A stretch of 64,000 bases of DNA from an uncultured Candidatus Nitrosopumilus sp. (GCA_905612295.1 CAJQRN010000013.1:21148-85147); one strand, 5' to 3'; counted from the stretch's first letter, positions 10,719 to 20,402 are shown. The notes: generated from the letters alone by a model not told the origin. Translations and numbers: made by a program.

Positions 10719-10904
10719 TTGATAGAAAAAAGTAATCTTACGGGTAAAGATTCTGGTAAAAAAATCCCTCGCTCATTAAATGACTTATTGAAAGTGGAAA
10801 AGGATTTAAAAAAAATGAATGCAGATCTCAAAAAAGTTATAAAAAAAGTGAAAACACTAGAAAAAGAGAATTTAAAATTATCCAAGAAATTAGATAAAAA
10901 ATAA
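10719..10904 (+). CDS. Lys-rich coiled-coil small protein
   Basis: 61 aa; LLKVEKDLKKMNADLKKVIKKVKTLEKENLKLSKKLDKK heptads. Confidence 0.5.
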   Translation: MIEKSNLTGKDSGKKIPRSLNDLLKVEKDLKKMNADLKKVIKKVKTLEKENLKLSKKLDKK

Positions 10905-10934
10905 TATTTTTTTTAAGATGATGTTAATTTGTGC

Positions 10935-11171
10935 CTATTTGTCGGTATTAATTACATTTAATGTCATTGTACTCACAACTCTTGAAAGTTTTCTAATTAT
11001 TGCCACTACTTTCTCAAATCCTTCTTGATCTTCTGTTTCAATTTCTGCAATTACATCATATGCTCCAAAAGTCAAATATGCGTTATCAATTATTGCCATT
11101 TGCTTTAATTGATCAACAATGTATTCTTCTGCTCCTAAATCACAATTTAATAAAATGAAACCTTTATGCAT
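10935..11171 (-). CDS. Stand-alone Lrp/AsnC ligand-binding (RAM) domain protein
   Basis: 78 aa; GFILLNCDLGAEEYIVDQLKQMAIIDNAYLTFGAYDVIAEIET...TMTLNVI. Confidence 0.85.
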   Translation of the reverse strand: MHKGFILLNCDLGAEEYIVDQLKQMAIIDNAYLTFGAYDVIAEIETEDQEGFEKVVAIIRKLSRVVSTMTLNVINTDK

Positions 11172-11223
11172 TATTTTACCTTGGATTAACTATGGCAGTT
11201 CTTATCTTTAAATTTTTGTAATA

Positions 11224-12588
11224 TTACCATCTACTACGTCCACCGTAGCTGTTTTTACCATCGCCATCAGTGTCTTTTCTTTTTGTTCCTCTATCATCTC
11301 TGCTATTTCTACCGTAGCCGCCGCCACCGCCACCTCTACTGCCGTAGCTACTTCTGCCGCCGCCACCGCCACCTCTACTGCCGTAGCTACTTCTGCCACC
11401 GCCGCCTCTACCGTAGCCACCGCCACCAAATCTTCTTGATGATGATTGTCTTTTTAGTGGGTCTGGAATTGTGACTTCAATATGCATTTCTTGATTTAAA
11501 TCTCTTAACGGTACTTTAATTTGACGTTTAATTATATTCCAATCTCCTATTGATGAATATGATACAAATGTGATTGCTCTACCTTCAGTTCCTGCTCTTG
11601 CTGTTCTACCTATTCTATGGAAATATGCCATTTCTTGATTTGGTACATCGTAGTTAACTACTAGTTCTACTCTTGGTACATCTATTCCCCTTGATGCGAC
11701 ATCAGTTGCAACCAGAATATCTGCTTTACCGTTTCTGAATTTTGCCATTGATTGCTCTCTTCTACTTTGTGACATGTCACCCTCTATTGCAACTGCACTG
11801 TATTTCTCTTGATGTAAATATTTTGCAACATCTCTTGTTCTATATTTTGTTGAACAAAATACAATAATCTGACCTTTTAGTGGTTTAATGAAATCAAGTA
11901 AATATTTGAATTTGTCTCTGTCTTTAATTACTAAAAATGATTGGTCTATTCCTTCTCCACTTAGATCATCTGCATCCAATAAGATTTGTTTTGGATTGTT
12001 TAGATAATCTTCAGCTAATCTCAAAATTGAAGTTGGCATTGTTGCTGAGAACAATGACATTACTCTGTCTTCAGGTGATAAATCTAAAATAAATTGAATA
12101 TCATCTATAAATCCCATATCTAGCATGGTATCTGCTTCATCCAGTACAATGTGTGTGATATCCCCTAATTCTATTGAGCCTCTTTTAAGATGGTCAATGA
12201 GTCTACCTGGAGTTGCAACAATAATTTCTACTCCTCTGTGTAATGCATCTAGTTGAATTCCCATTCCTTGTCCTCCATAAACAGTTGCAATTTTAATTCC
12301 AGTATGTTTTCCCATTTTTCTAATTTCTGTACTAATCTGTATTGCCAACTCTCTTGTTGGTGCCATGATTAATCCTTGAATTCCTTTTTTTGGTACAATA
12401 TCGTTTAACATTGATAATGCAAATGCTGCTGTTTTACCTGAACCTGTATGGGCTTGTCCTACAACGTCTCTTTTAGAAAGTAATATTGGAATTACTGCTT
12501 CTTGAATTGGAAATGCCTCTTCATAACCTTGATCAGTAACTCCTCTTAGTACGTCGTCGTTTAATCCTAAATCTTTAAATTTTGTCAT
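11224..12588 (-). CDS. DEAD-box RNA helicase with Gly/Arg-rich C-terminal tail
   Basis: AHTGSGKT, PTRELA, DEAD, SAT, HRIGRTARAG motifs; likely start MTKFKDLGLN; tail GGGRSSYGSRGGGGGGRSSYGSR. Confidence 0.95.
   Translation of the reverse strand: MTKFKDLGLNDDVLRGVTDQGYEEAFPIQEAVIPILLSKRDVVGQAHTGSGKTAAFALSMLNDIVPKKGIQGLIMAPTRELAIQISTEIRKMGKHTGIKIATVYGGQGMGIQLDALHRGVEIIVATPGRLIDHLKRGSIELGDITHIVLDEADTMLDMGFIDDIQFILDLSPEDRVMSLFSATMPTSILRLAEDYLNNPKQILLDADDLSGEGIDQSFLVIKDRDKFKYLLDFIKPLKGQIIVFCSTKYRTRDVAKYLHQEKYSAVAIEGDMSQSRREQSMAKFRNGKADILVATDVASRGIDVPRVELVVNYDVPNQEMAYFHRIGRTARAGTEGRAITFVSYSSIGDWNIIKRQIKVPLRDLNQEMHIEVTIPDPLKRQSSSRRFGGGGYGRGGGGRSSYGSRGGGGGGRSSYGSRGGGGGGYGRNSRDDRGTKRKDTDGDGKNSYGGRSRW
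11317..11394. repeat. Two perfect 39-nt tandem copies (gccgccgccaccgccacctctactgccgtagctacttct) in the helicase tail
   Basis: Units 11317-11355 and 11356-11394 identical by reading; encode Gly-rich RSSYGSR units on minus strand. Confidence 0.9.
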
Positions 12589-12690
12589 TTTTTTTTGTTC
12601 TCTTAAGCCATGACGATAAAGCATAGTGGCTATTCGTCATTATTCCGATACTGGAAAAAATTGTTACAGGACTAATAAACGCTTGTTATT

Positions 12691-13491
12691 TTAATTCTTT
12701 AATTGACTATCAATAACTTTTTTAAAATTTTCAAAAGGTTGAGCTCCTTTTAATTCAATAAATCCAATTTGATCATTTCCTATAAAAAATCCTGGTGTTC
12801 CTGTAATCCCATAGGTCCTACCATCATCCAGATCCTTTTGAATCTCTTCAACATACTTTGCATTTTTCAAACAAGAATTAAATTCCTCTTCTAATCCCAT
12901 ATCTGATGCATATTGAATAAATGTATTAATTGCATTGTCTGTGTTTTGATTATTCCATTCCTTCTGATTTTCAAATAATATGTCATGCATTTCTTTAAAT
13001 TTTCCTTGTTCATTTGCACATTCTGATGCAACTGATGCTGCTAATGCATTTGAATGGATACTCTGAATTGGGAAATCTCTGAATACCAATTTAACTTGTC
13101 CATCATTGATATACTCATTCATTATTGATGGAAGTGTTTCTACATGAAATCTTGCACAAAACGGACATTGAAAATCTGAAAATTCTATTATTGTAATTGG
13201 TGCATTTGGATTTCCTATGACTGGATCATTATCTGCTGATATTTTTAATTCTATAATTGGTTGGTTTGAAGGTAATTTGTTTTGAAGAATTTTTAATTCC
13301 AATTTTGCAATTGCCTCGTTTAGTTCTTCTTGTGAAATTTTATCTGAATTTAAATTTGTTGTATATGACCCTGCAAAAAATATCGCAATTCCTATTGCAA
13401 TTGCCACGATTATGATTAGCATATTGTATGTTGATTTTTTGATCATTTTTTCATCTTTTTTAGGAAATTCTTCAAAATTTTCTGATGCCAT
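12691..13491 (-). CDS. DsbA-family thioredoxin-fold oxidoreductase, membrane anchored
   Basis: 266 aa; N-terminal TM; IIEFSDFQCPFCARFH (CPFC), GITGTPGFFIG cis-Pro region. Confidence 0.9.
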   Translation of the reverse strand: MASENFEEFPKKDEKMIKKSTYNMLIIIVAIAIGIAIFFAGSYTTNLNSDKISQEELNEAIAKLELKILQNKLPSNQPIIELKISADNDPVIGNPNAPITIIEFSDFQCPFCARFHVETLPSIMNEYINDGQVKLVFRDFPIQSIHSNALAASVASECANEQGKFKEMHDILFENQKEWNNQNTDNAINTFIQYASDMGLEEEFNSCLKNAKYVEEIQKDLDDGRTYGITGTPGFFIGNDQIGFIELKGAQPFENFKKVIDSQLKN

Positions 13492-13554
13492 CGATCTTTT
13501 TTCGTAATAGTCTACTTATTCGTACTGTAAATTCTTTATTTTTAAAATTAAAAG

Positions 13555-13628
13555 AGCCAATGACGGGATCTGAACCCATGACCTACTGATTACAAATCAG
13601 TTGCTCTACCAGGCTGAGCTACATTGGC
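13555..13628 (-). tRNA. tRNA-Thr(TGT)
   Basis: Minus strand GCCAATGTAGCTCAGCCTGGTAGAGCAACTGATTTGTAATCAGTAGGTCATGGGTTCAGATCCCGTCATTGGCT; acceptor GCCAATG/CATTGGC, anticodon arm ACTGA-TTTGTAA-TCAGT. Confidence 0.93.
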
Positions 13629-13742
13629 ACGAAATAAAATAAAATTTTTCAAGCTTTAAAGTGTTACCTGAGTCACTCTTTTACTTTTAAAATAATTCAT
13701 TTACCTGTCAACTTATAATATTGCATCTTTTTGATATTTTAT

Positions 13743-13979
13743 ATGAGATATATCGAGCCAACTAGAGTCAAGGTTCTAATGATGATGTTTTTTGCAACTG
13801 GGGCAGTTGGTATACTTATTGGACTTTCTGGTATTACTCCGCCTAATTTGAAAATTATGATTACTCTCATGAGTATAATCAATATTGGACTTGGTGCTTT
13901 CTTCACATTCATCTATCTGACTCAAATTCAAGGCCAACCTGATGCAAGAAAGAAAAAGAAAAAGAAAAAATTAGATTAA
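13743..13979 (+). CDS. Small two-TM membrane protein
   Basis: MRYIEPTRVKVLMMMFFATGAVGILIGLSGI...INIGLGAFFTFIYL, poly-Lys C-terminus. Confidence 0.65.
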   Translation: MRYIEPTRVKVLMMMFFATGAVGILIGLSGITPPNLKIMITLMSIINIGLGAFFTFIYLTQIQGQPDARKKKKKKKLD

Positions 13980-14042
13980 TTCCACATTTTAAGTTCTTAG
14001 AATTAAAGTATAAATAATAATTATTTTGTTTGAAATTCAGAA

Positions 14043-14594
14043 ATGCTGGATTTAGTAGCTAAGGAGTTATTTCTTACAAAAGGTAAGGGTGTACATGAAG
14101 ATAGATTAACTAGTTTTGAATATGCATTAAGAGATGCAGGTATTGCTGGAACTAATCTTGTATTGATTTCTAGTATATTTCCACCACAAGCTAAATTGAT
14201 TTCTCGTAAAGAAGGTTTAAAAAAAATTAAACCTGGACAGATTTTATTTACAATATATTCAAAGAATCAAACTAAGGAGCCTCATCGAGTTTGTTCTGCA
14301 TCTGTTGGAATTGCACAACCAAAAGATACTGAAAGGTATGGGTATCTATCTGAATACGAATCTTTTGGTCAAAATGAAGTTCAGGCTGGTGATTATGCTG
14401 AAGATATTGCTGCACAAATGTTGGCATCCTCATTAGGAATTCCTTTTGATGCTGATAAAGACTGGGATGAAAAAAGACAACAATGGTTAATTTCTGGTCA
14501 AATTTACAATACTCATAATATGACTCAATCTACCAAGGGTGACAAAGATGGAAAATGGACTACTGTTTTTGCAGCTGCCGTACTTTTAGTTTAA
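14043..14594 (+). CDS. pdaD: Pyruvoyl-dependent arginine decarboxylase
   Basis: 183 aa; GTNLVLISSIFPPQAKLI with Ser-Ser self-cleavage site, plus GDYAEDIAAQML and C-terminal TTVFAAAVLLV. Confidence 0.85.
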   Translation: MLDLVAKELFLTKGKGVHEDRLTSFEYALRDAGIAGTNLVLISSIFPPQAKLISRKEGLKKIKPGQILFTIYSKNQTKEPHRVCSASVGIAQPKDTERYGYLSEYESFGQNEVQAGDYAEDIAAQMLASSLGIPFDADKDWDEKRQQWLISGQIYNTHNMTQSTKGDKDGKWTTVFAAAVLLV

Positions 14595-15758
14595 TTATTT
14601 TTTATATCCTTTAAGATAAAATATAGCTGCCCCGATTGAAACTATTGTTATTATAATTACAACTGCTGTGGATTCATCTAATTCCATCTCTTTTGATTGA
14701 AGGTTATTTCCTCCCAATGAAAATTTTAATTCATTTTTGTTTACTGATGTACTTTCACCAAAAATAAATTTCCCTTGAATTAATTCTCCTCTCTGAGGAT
14801 CAAAAATCCATCCTTTTTTTGTAACCTCTGTTGGCATTTCAATTCCATCTATAGTTTGTGTTGGAATGATAGTCCCCTTAACGTCTGATACATTTGTTTC
14901 ATTATTTGATATTATTATTATTTGAAATATTGAATTTAGTGGATAATTCCCTGTAGCAAAATAATTTGATCTATTGATATTTTCTATATTAAAAAATCCA
15001 AGAGGACTAATTTTTGATATAGTTTCATCCATTTGAGTTTCTACTGGAATTTGATTGTCTACTGAAACTCTTAGTTGTAATAGTGATTTTGATTCTATTG
15101 GAATTATTGAAAATGACATTTTAGCATTTTGCTCTTTGGATAATACTTTTGCAATGCTGTAGAAGCCCTCTCCATCTCTGATTGATTTTGAAATTAACAT
15201 TGATGATAATTCATCATACATTAAACCTGTATCTTCCATTGGCATTGTGTATACTGCTGAAATTACTCCCCCACCTGAAATAATCCCTGATGTATCTAAT
15301 ACCTGATTTGTAGCGTCATTTGTGTGGATGTACACTTGAAGAAATTCCGCATTTGTATCAAAGACTTGATTAATTTCATCTATGTATGAGTCTGCTAATT
15401 TTCTACTTGAATCTTGTATGGCATTAATTCCTTTATCTTCTGGATTTCTTTCTATGTTGATAATTATGCATGATTGATCATAGACTCCTAATATGCAATT
15501 ATTTTGATTTGTTATGATGATTGCTTGAATTCTTTGGTTTTCTCTTATTCTTTGTTCTAATTCTGATGGAATTTTAATTTCTTGAAGATTAGAACTTAGT
15601 AATGTAATTGATGTTGTGGTCTTATTCAACATTTTTTTGTCTATGATTATCTGTGCTGATTCTTGAAATGTGGCTAAACCTATTTCTTGTGAATATGCAT
15701 AATTTGTTGAAATTCCAACAATTCCAATTATGGCAAGAATAAATATTATTTTTAACAT
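14595..15758 (-). CDS. Secreted/surface protein with signal peptide and C-terminal TM anchor
   Basis: 387 aa; N-terminal IIFILAIIGIVGISTNYAYS, C-terminal VVIIITIVSIGAAIFYLKGYKK. Confidence 0.75.
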   Translation of the reverse strand: MLKIIFILAIIGIVGISTNYAYSQEIGLATFQESAQIIIDKKMLNKTTTSITLLSSNLQEIKIPSELEQRIRENQRIQAIIITNQNNCILGVYDQSCIIINIERNPEDKGINAIQDSSRKLADSYIDEINQVFDTNAEFLQVYIHTNDATNQVLDTSGIISGGGVISAVYTMPMEDTGLMYDELSSMLISKSIRDGEGFYSIAKVLSKEQNAKMSFSIIPIESKSLLQLRVSVDNQIPVETQMDETISKISPLGFFNIENINRSNYFATGNYPLNSIFQIIIISNNETNVSDVKGTIIPTQTIDGIEMPTEVTKKGWIFDPQRGELIQGKFIFGESTSVNKNELKFSLGGNNLQSKEMELDESTAVVIIITIVSIGAAIFYLKGYKK

Positions 15759-15882
15759 GTGATAACCCTCTGATTATGAAATATTAAATTTACTTATCTT
15801 TAATTATGCTATTTTTAATGCAGTCATATGATTATCTGTTTTTTAGAAACTTCTATTTTGATGTGTGCTGATCTCTAAATAA

Positions 15883-16455
15883 ATGGCATTAATTCCTATA
15901 CTTGTTGAAAGTTTCAATGATCCTTTAATACAATTAATTGTAATTTTAACCACATTTGGGATTGGATTGTCACAAGGAATTATTCTAGGTAGAGCCATTC
16001 TTCAAAGATTCCCTCGTCTACAAAATCATGTAAAAACTGTATCATTCACATTATTTATTTTATTTTTAATAAATGCAGTTCTTAGTGTTCCGCGTTTTCA
16101 ATCCCCTACAAAAATTGATTTAACTAATTTATCTGTGGCCAGTAGTGGAGATGTAATTTCTTCACTATTTCTAATTTTTGGAATGAATACTGGATTTCTA
16201 ACTGTATTAGCTATTTCAATTATGGTCATGACTTTTGTTGTTTTAAAATTTACAAATCTGCATGGAATTGTAAAGGGATTTGTTTTCTTTTTTAGTGCCC
16301 TGTTGCTAATTTTTACAGCTTTGAGTAGATTCACTGATCTTACTCCAAGTACTTTTGAAGTTCTACTTTATTTTCTTTATCAACTGGGAATTACAATTGG
16401 AATTTTATTAGGCACGATAAGAAAAATTAAACCCAAAAAATTAGACTTAAAATAA
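15883..16455 (+). CDS. Polytopic membrane protein
   Basis: 190 aa with five or so hydrophobic segments. Confidence 0.7.
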   Translation: MALIPILVESFNDPLIQLIVILTTFGIGLSQGIILGRAILQRFPRLQNHVKTVSFTLFILFLINAVLSVPRFQSPTKIDLTNLSVASSGDVISSLFLIFGMNTGFLTVLAISIMVMTFVVLKFTNLHGIVKGFVFFFSALLLIFTALSRFTDLTPSTFEVLLYFLYQLGITIGILLGTIRKIKPKKLDLK

Positions 16456-16510
16456 TTCAAAGGTTTAAATCATATTATTTTTGATACAGAAATGACATCG
16501 AATTCAAACC

Positions 16511-16555
16511 GTTCGGGGAACAAGCTGGCAGTCCATGCGTTGGACTGCCAGCCCC
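16511..16555. other. Intergenic GC-rich double hairpin (candidate structured RNA or terminator)
   Basis: GTTC-GGG-GAAC (16511-16521) then perfect 12-bp stem GCTGGCAGTCCA-TGCGT-TGGACTGCCAGC (16524-16552). Confidence 0.6.
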
Positions 16556-16624
16556 ATTATTCTAAAATTCAATAAAACTAATTTCTTGCAATCCTTTATA
16601 GATAAAATAATTTTAATTAGAATT

Positions 16625-17083
16625 ATGAATAAATTTATCACAATTGGTGATGAAAAAGTGAACATTACTGAAATAGAAAATGCAAAAACTATCCCTGAAT
16701 TATTGCAATCTAGAGTTCAATATGCAATTTTGGATCAACTAAATGACATGGTTACTCGAACTGGAATGGGAAATCCTGATGAAGTTAAAAAATTAGTTCT
16801 TCGAGATGTTGTTTTTACGAGAGGTGGATATTCTTCTTCTTTTATTTTTCAAATGGCTAATCAGGCAGTAAATATGACTGAAGTTGATTTTACAAGTGAA
16901 AAAAGTATTGCTGAATTATTGACATTAAGAGTTCAATATGCTATTTTGGATCAACTTAATCATTTACTTTCTCAATCTGACAATCCTGATGACTCGTTAA
17001 AAAAAATTAAAGATTCACTTGTTTTAGATATTTCAAAAATTATTGATACTTTTACTCCGCCAAAAAATAGTGATGACAATTAA
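16625..17083 (+). CDS. Hypothetical protein with internal duplication
   Basis: Start taken at MNKFITIGDEKV; IPELLQSRVQYAILDQLNDM and IAELLTLRVQYAILDQLNHL repeat. Confidence 0.7.
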   Translation: MNKFITIGDEKVNITEIENAKTIPELLQSRVQYAILDQLNDMVTRTGMGNPDEVKKLVLRDVVFTRGGYSSSFIFQMANQAVNMTEVDFTSEKSIAELLTLRVQYAILDQLNHLLSQSDNPDDSLKKIKDSLVLDISKIIDTFTPPKNSDDN

Positions 17084-17124
17084 ACTAATTTAAAATACAA
17101 TTTTCTATAATTTTAAACTTAGAT

Positions 17125-18897
17125 CTAATTTAATGATGATAATACTTTGACTTGCTGACTAACATAATCAAAACCTTCTTGCCAAAATTTAGGTGATTTG
17201 ATATCAAATCCATGTTCTAATAGTAATTTTTCTGGTTTTTTTGAACCACCTGCTGCTAGAATATCCATGTATGATTTTACAAAATCACTTCCTTCTTTTT
17301 TGTATCTTTGGAATAAGGACAGTGCTAATAGATTTCCAAATGAATACGCATAGCAATAAAATGGCGTGTGGTAAAAATGTGGAATACAACTCCATTCAAT
17401 TGCAAAATCTTCTGAAAGATTTACAGAATTACCAAATTGCTCTTTCAAGTTTTGTAAATATGTCTTTGAAATTTTGTCTATTGTGGTTCCTTTACCAATT
17501 TGTTCATGTGCATCAATTTCAAAAATTGTAAAATATGATTGTCTAAGTATTGTTGCATAAAGGTCATCAATCTTTTCAGATAACATGATCTTCTTTTGAT
17601 CATCTGATATCTTATCTGACAAGTTATCATAAAGTAATAATTCTGAAAATGTTGATGCTGTTTCAGCTAATGGTAATGGTGCATCTTGAACAAGAATTGA
17701 TCTGTTTTGTGCTGCCTGACTATGCACTGCATGACCTAATTCATGAGCTAAAGTAAAAACATCTCTTGATTTACCTGTAAAATTTACCAAAACATATGGT
17801 GTGATTTTTGGAGTAAGTGTGCTACAAAATGCACCATCTCTTTTTCCTGGTCTAATTGATGAATCAATATGTTTCTCATTGAATACTTTTCTGGCATATT
17901 CTTCTAGAGTACTGCTAAACTTTCCAAGTGACTCAAATACTAATTTTACAGATTGATTATACGAATAATTTTTTTCTTTAATCTTTGCTGCTGCTGGCGC
18001 ATAAAGGTCATATCTTTGTAATTTCTTCATGTCTAGCATTTTTGCTTTTTGAAGAAAGAATTTTTGAAATACAGTTGAGTTTTTTCGACAAATTGAAAGA
18101 AGTGATTCTATTGTTTTATCATCTATGTCATTGGCAATGTTTCTCATTGATACTGGACTTTTGTACCCTCTAAGTTCTATTCCTTCATCTTTCCAATTAA
18201 GAACAATATTTTGATAAATTTCACCAATAACTCCTTTATTCTCTTCATATTTACTTAGAATAGTTTTGTAAGCTGTTTCTCTAATTTTTGGATTTGTACT
18301 TCTAACATAATTTGTTAACTCTTCTCTTGTCATTGTTTTTGTTTTATTACCAATTTTCATTTTGTATTCATAGACATTAGTTATTTTATCATACAATTTT
18401 ACCAGTGCTGAAATTCCTGTAACATCTAATGTGTTTATGATTTTTTCTTCAGATTCACTTAATGCATATTTTGCAAATAATCTTTTGTATGCTAAATATT
18501 CTTTTAGTTCTCCTGTGTCCTCCATTAGTCTTTTAGCATTTTTATCATCTACTTTTGTTTTCCACCATAAATCAAAAAATAAAATTTTATTTGAAATTTC
18601 TGAACCTAATTTTGACATTTGAGTCATTAACGAAGTTGCTTCATCTGATTGGGTATCTGATGAATATGCAAGTGATGCATATCCTCCAATTTTACTCATC
18701 TTATGGGATATTTGTTCAACTTGCTGTAGGATTATTTTGAATTGCTTGGATGTCATTTTTGAGTTTAGACTAGTTTTAATTTTTTCAAATTTCTTTGCTT
18801 GATTTTCTAAATCTTTAATTTGTTTTTTAAATGCAGGACTTTTTGGATTTTTTGCTAATTCTGATAAATCCCATTTACCTAATTCATACTCCGACAT
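17125..18897 (-). CDS. pepF: M3-family oligoendopeptidase F-like metallopeptidase
   Basis: 590 aa; FTLAHELGHAVHSQ (HExxH), PLPLAETASTFSE. Confidence 0.92.
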   Translation of the reverse strand: MSEYELGKWDLSELAKNPKSPAFKKQIKDLENQAKKFEKIKTSLNSKMTSKQFKIILQQVEQISHKMSKIGGYASLAYSSDTQSDEATSLMTQMSKLGSEISNKILFFDLWWKTKVDDKNAKRLMEDTGELKEYLAYKRLFAKYALSESEEKIINTLDVTGISALVKLYDKITNVYEYKMKIGNKTKTMTREELTNYVRSTNPKIRETAYKTILSKYEENKGVIGEIYQNIVLNWKDEGIELRGYKSPVSMRNIANDIDDKTIESLLSICRKNSTVFQKFFLQKAKMLDMKKLQRYDLYAPAAAKIKEKNYSYNQSVKLVFESLGKFSSTLEEYARKVFNEKHIDSSIRPGKRDGAFCSTLTPKITPYVLVNFTGKSRDVFTLAHELGHAVHSQAAQNRSILVQDAPLPLAETASTFSELLLYDNLSDKISDDQKKIMLSEKIDDLYATILRQSYFTIFEIDAHEQIGKGTTIDKISKTYLQNLKEQFGNSVNLSEDFAIEWSCIPHFYHTPFYCYAYSFGNLLALSLFQRYKKEGSDFVKSYMDILAAGGSKKPEKLLLEHGFDIKSPKFWQEGFDYVSQQVKVLSSLN

Positions 18898-18947
18898 TAT
18901 TTTTAGTATTTTTTAACTATTAAAAAATGAATAGCTCTTTATTTTTT

Positions 18948-19484
18948 TCAGATAACTTGTTCTTCTTGTTCTTTAATTATGTTCAATGTCATGCTAGTTT
19001 TGAGATTTGGCAATCCTCTGATTGCTCTAGTTATCACATCTTGTAATACCTCTTCACATGATGCCTCAATTCTACAAATTACATCATAATATCCAAAAAC
19101 TACATCTGCTTCTTTTACTTCTGGTATTTTACAAATATTTTTTAATATTGTATATTCTTGACCCTTTTCACAATGAAATACGACGTATGCTTGACTATTA
19201 TTTTTCCCAAGCATTGCACCTATCAGTTTTTCTGATATTTGGAATAACTCTCCCGACTCTGAACTTGTTAACGTCATACTGGTTTGAATTTTTGGTATTT
19301 TTCGAATTTTCTGTGTAACAATTTCTTGAATTTTTTCATCTGTTGTACATTCAATTTGTGCTACAATATCGTACAATCCAAATGTTCCATGAGCCTCTTT
19401 TATTCCCACTATTTTTTTTAATTCTTGAACGACCCCTTTTTCTTCCCCTAATTTACAATTCATCATAATGTATGCTTTTGACAT
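18948..19484 (-). CDS. Tandem Lrp/AsnC ligand-binding (RAM) domain protein
   Basis: 178 aa with two RAM-like halves: AYIMMNCKLGEEKGVVQEL...GLYDIVAQIE and AYVVFHCEKGQEYTILKNI...GYYDVICRIE. Confidence 0.85.
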   Translation of the reverse strand: MSKAYIMMNCKLGEEKGVVQELKKIVGIKEAHGTFGLYDIVAQIECTTDEKIQEIVTQKIRKIPKIQTSMTLTSSESGELFQISEKLIGAMLGKNNSQAYVVFHCEKGQEYTILKNICKIPEVKEADVVFGYYDVICRIEASCEEVLQDVITRAIRGLPNLKTSMTLNIIKEQEEQVI

Positions 19485-19600
19485 TAAAATCGAATTCCTT
19501 TGTAAATTTTATTTTGAATAATCATCTAAAACTTTATACAAAAATAGCATAAAAGTTTTCATAGATACTTTTGTAATAATTACAAGTTTTCTAACTAAAA

Positions 19601-19858
19601 TCAATAATATTCTTCATGAATATAACACCATTTCCAAATGTTTTCTGGAATAGATTTCATTACTGCATGACCTGTCTCTTCAAAATGCTTTGTTGCATGT
19701 TTTCCTATTGATGAATCACAGCAACCTACATGCCCACATGTTAAACACATTCGAATAGCAACTGTAGGTAGGTGCTGTTTTTCACATTCCTCACATTGTT
19801 TTGTATTTGGTAAAATGTTTTCTTTTTTTTGTAGAAAATGATGACACTCTTTTTGCAT
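19601..19858 (-). CDS. UBP-type zinc finger protein
   Basis: 85 aa; CEECEKQHLPTVAIRMCLTCGHVGCCDSSIGKHATKHFEETGHAVMKSI. Confidence 0.88.
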   Translation of the reverse strand: MQKECHHFLQKKENILPNTKQCEECEKQHLPTVAIRMCLTCGHVGCCDSSIGKHATKHFEETGHAVMKSIPENIWKWCYIHEEYY

Positions 19859-19862
19859 TATT

Positions 19863-20402
19863 CTAATCTTTTTTTAAATCATCATTGTATCTTTTAATAG
19901 ATTCAATGATTACCGTCTTGGCCTCTTTTGCTGATTTCCATCCTATAATTTCTACTTTTTTTCCTTCCAAGTCTTTGTATACTTGGAAAAAATGAGCAAT
20001 TTCTGAACGATAATGATCTTCTACATCTGCAATATCTTCTTTACAATCATATCTTGGATCATTTGTTGAAACACAGATGATTTTATCGTCTGATTCTCCA
20101 TCATCTTTCATTTGTAGTAGTCCTATTGGTCTTGATTCAATCAAAACACCTGGATATGTTGGATTTGTAACTAGTACTAGTGCATCCAATGGATCTCCAT
20201 CTTCAGACAATGTTTGTGGGATTAGTCCGTAATCTCCTGGATAGTGAAATGGTGAAAATAATACTCTATCTAATTTTATTATGTTATATTTTTTATCATA
20301 TTCGTATTTGTTCATTGATCCTTTTGGTATCTCCACTATGACGTTGATTTTTTCTGGAACGTCAGCACCTGTTTCAATGTCATGCCAAAGATTTTTACTC
20401 AT
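19863..20402 (-). CDS. ppa: Inorganic pyrophosphatase
   Basis: 179 aa; VIVEIPKGSMNKYEYDKK, DYGLIPQTLSEDGDPLDALVL. Confidence 0.96.
   Translation of the reverse strand: MSKNLWHDIETGADVPEKINVIVEIPKGSMNKYEYDKKYNIIKLDRVLFSPFHYPGDYGLIPQTLSEDGDPLDALVLVTNPTYPGVLIESRPIGLLQMKDDGESDDKIICVSTNDPRYDCKEDIADVEDHYRSEIAHFFQVYKDLEGKKVEIIGWKSAKEAKTVIIESIKRYNDDLKKD

Noticed and set aside
10532-10885. 117-aa minus ORF
   Set aside because: Antisense to two plausible plus-strand microproteins (10543-10665, 10719-10904).
11208-11429. Ala/Val-rich 73-aa minus ORF (MVAVATVEAAVAEVATAVEVAV...)
   Set aside because: Alternative frame of the Gly-rich repeat of the DEAD-box helicase on the same strand; low-complexity artefact.
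11283-11474. 63-aa plus ORF (RSRRHRHLYCRSYFCRRHRHLYCRSYF)
   Set aside because: Antisense reading of the helicase tail repeat.
16535-16624. N-terminal extension of the 16535 ORF
   Set aside because: Would start inside the 12-bp hairpin; ATG at 16625 begins the conserved repeat protein and is more likely.
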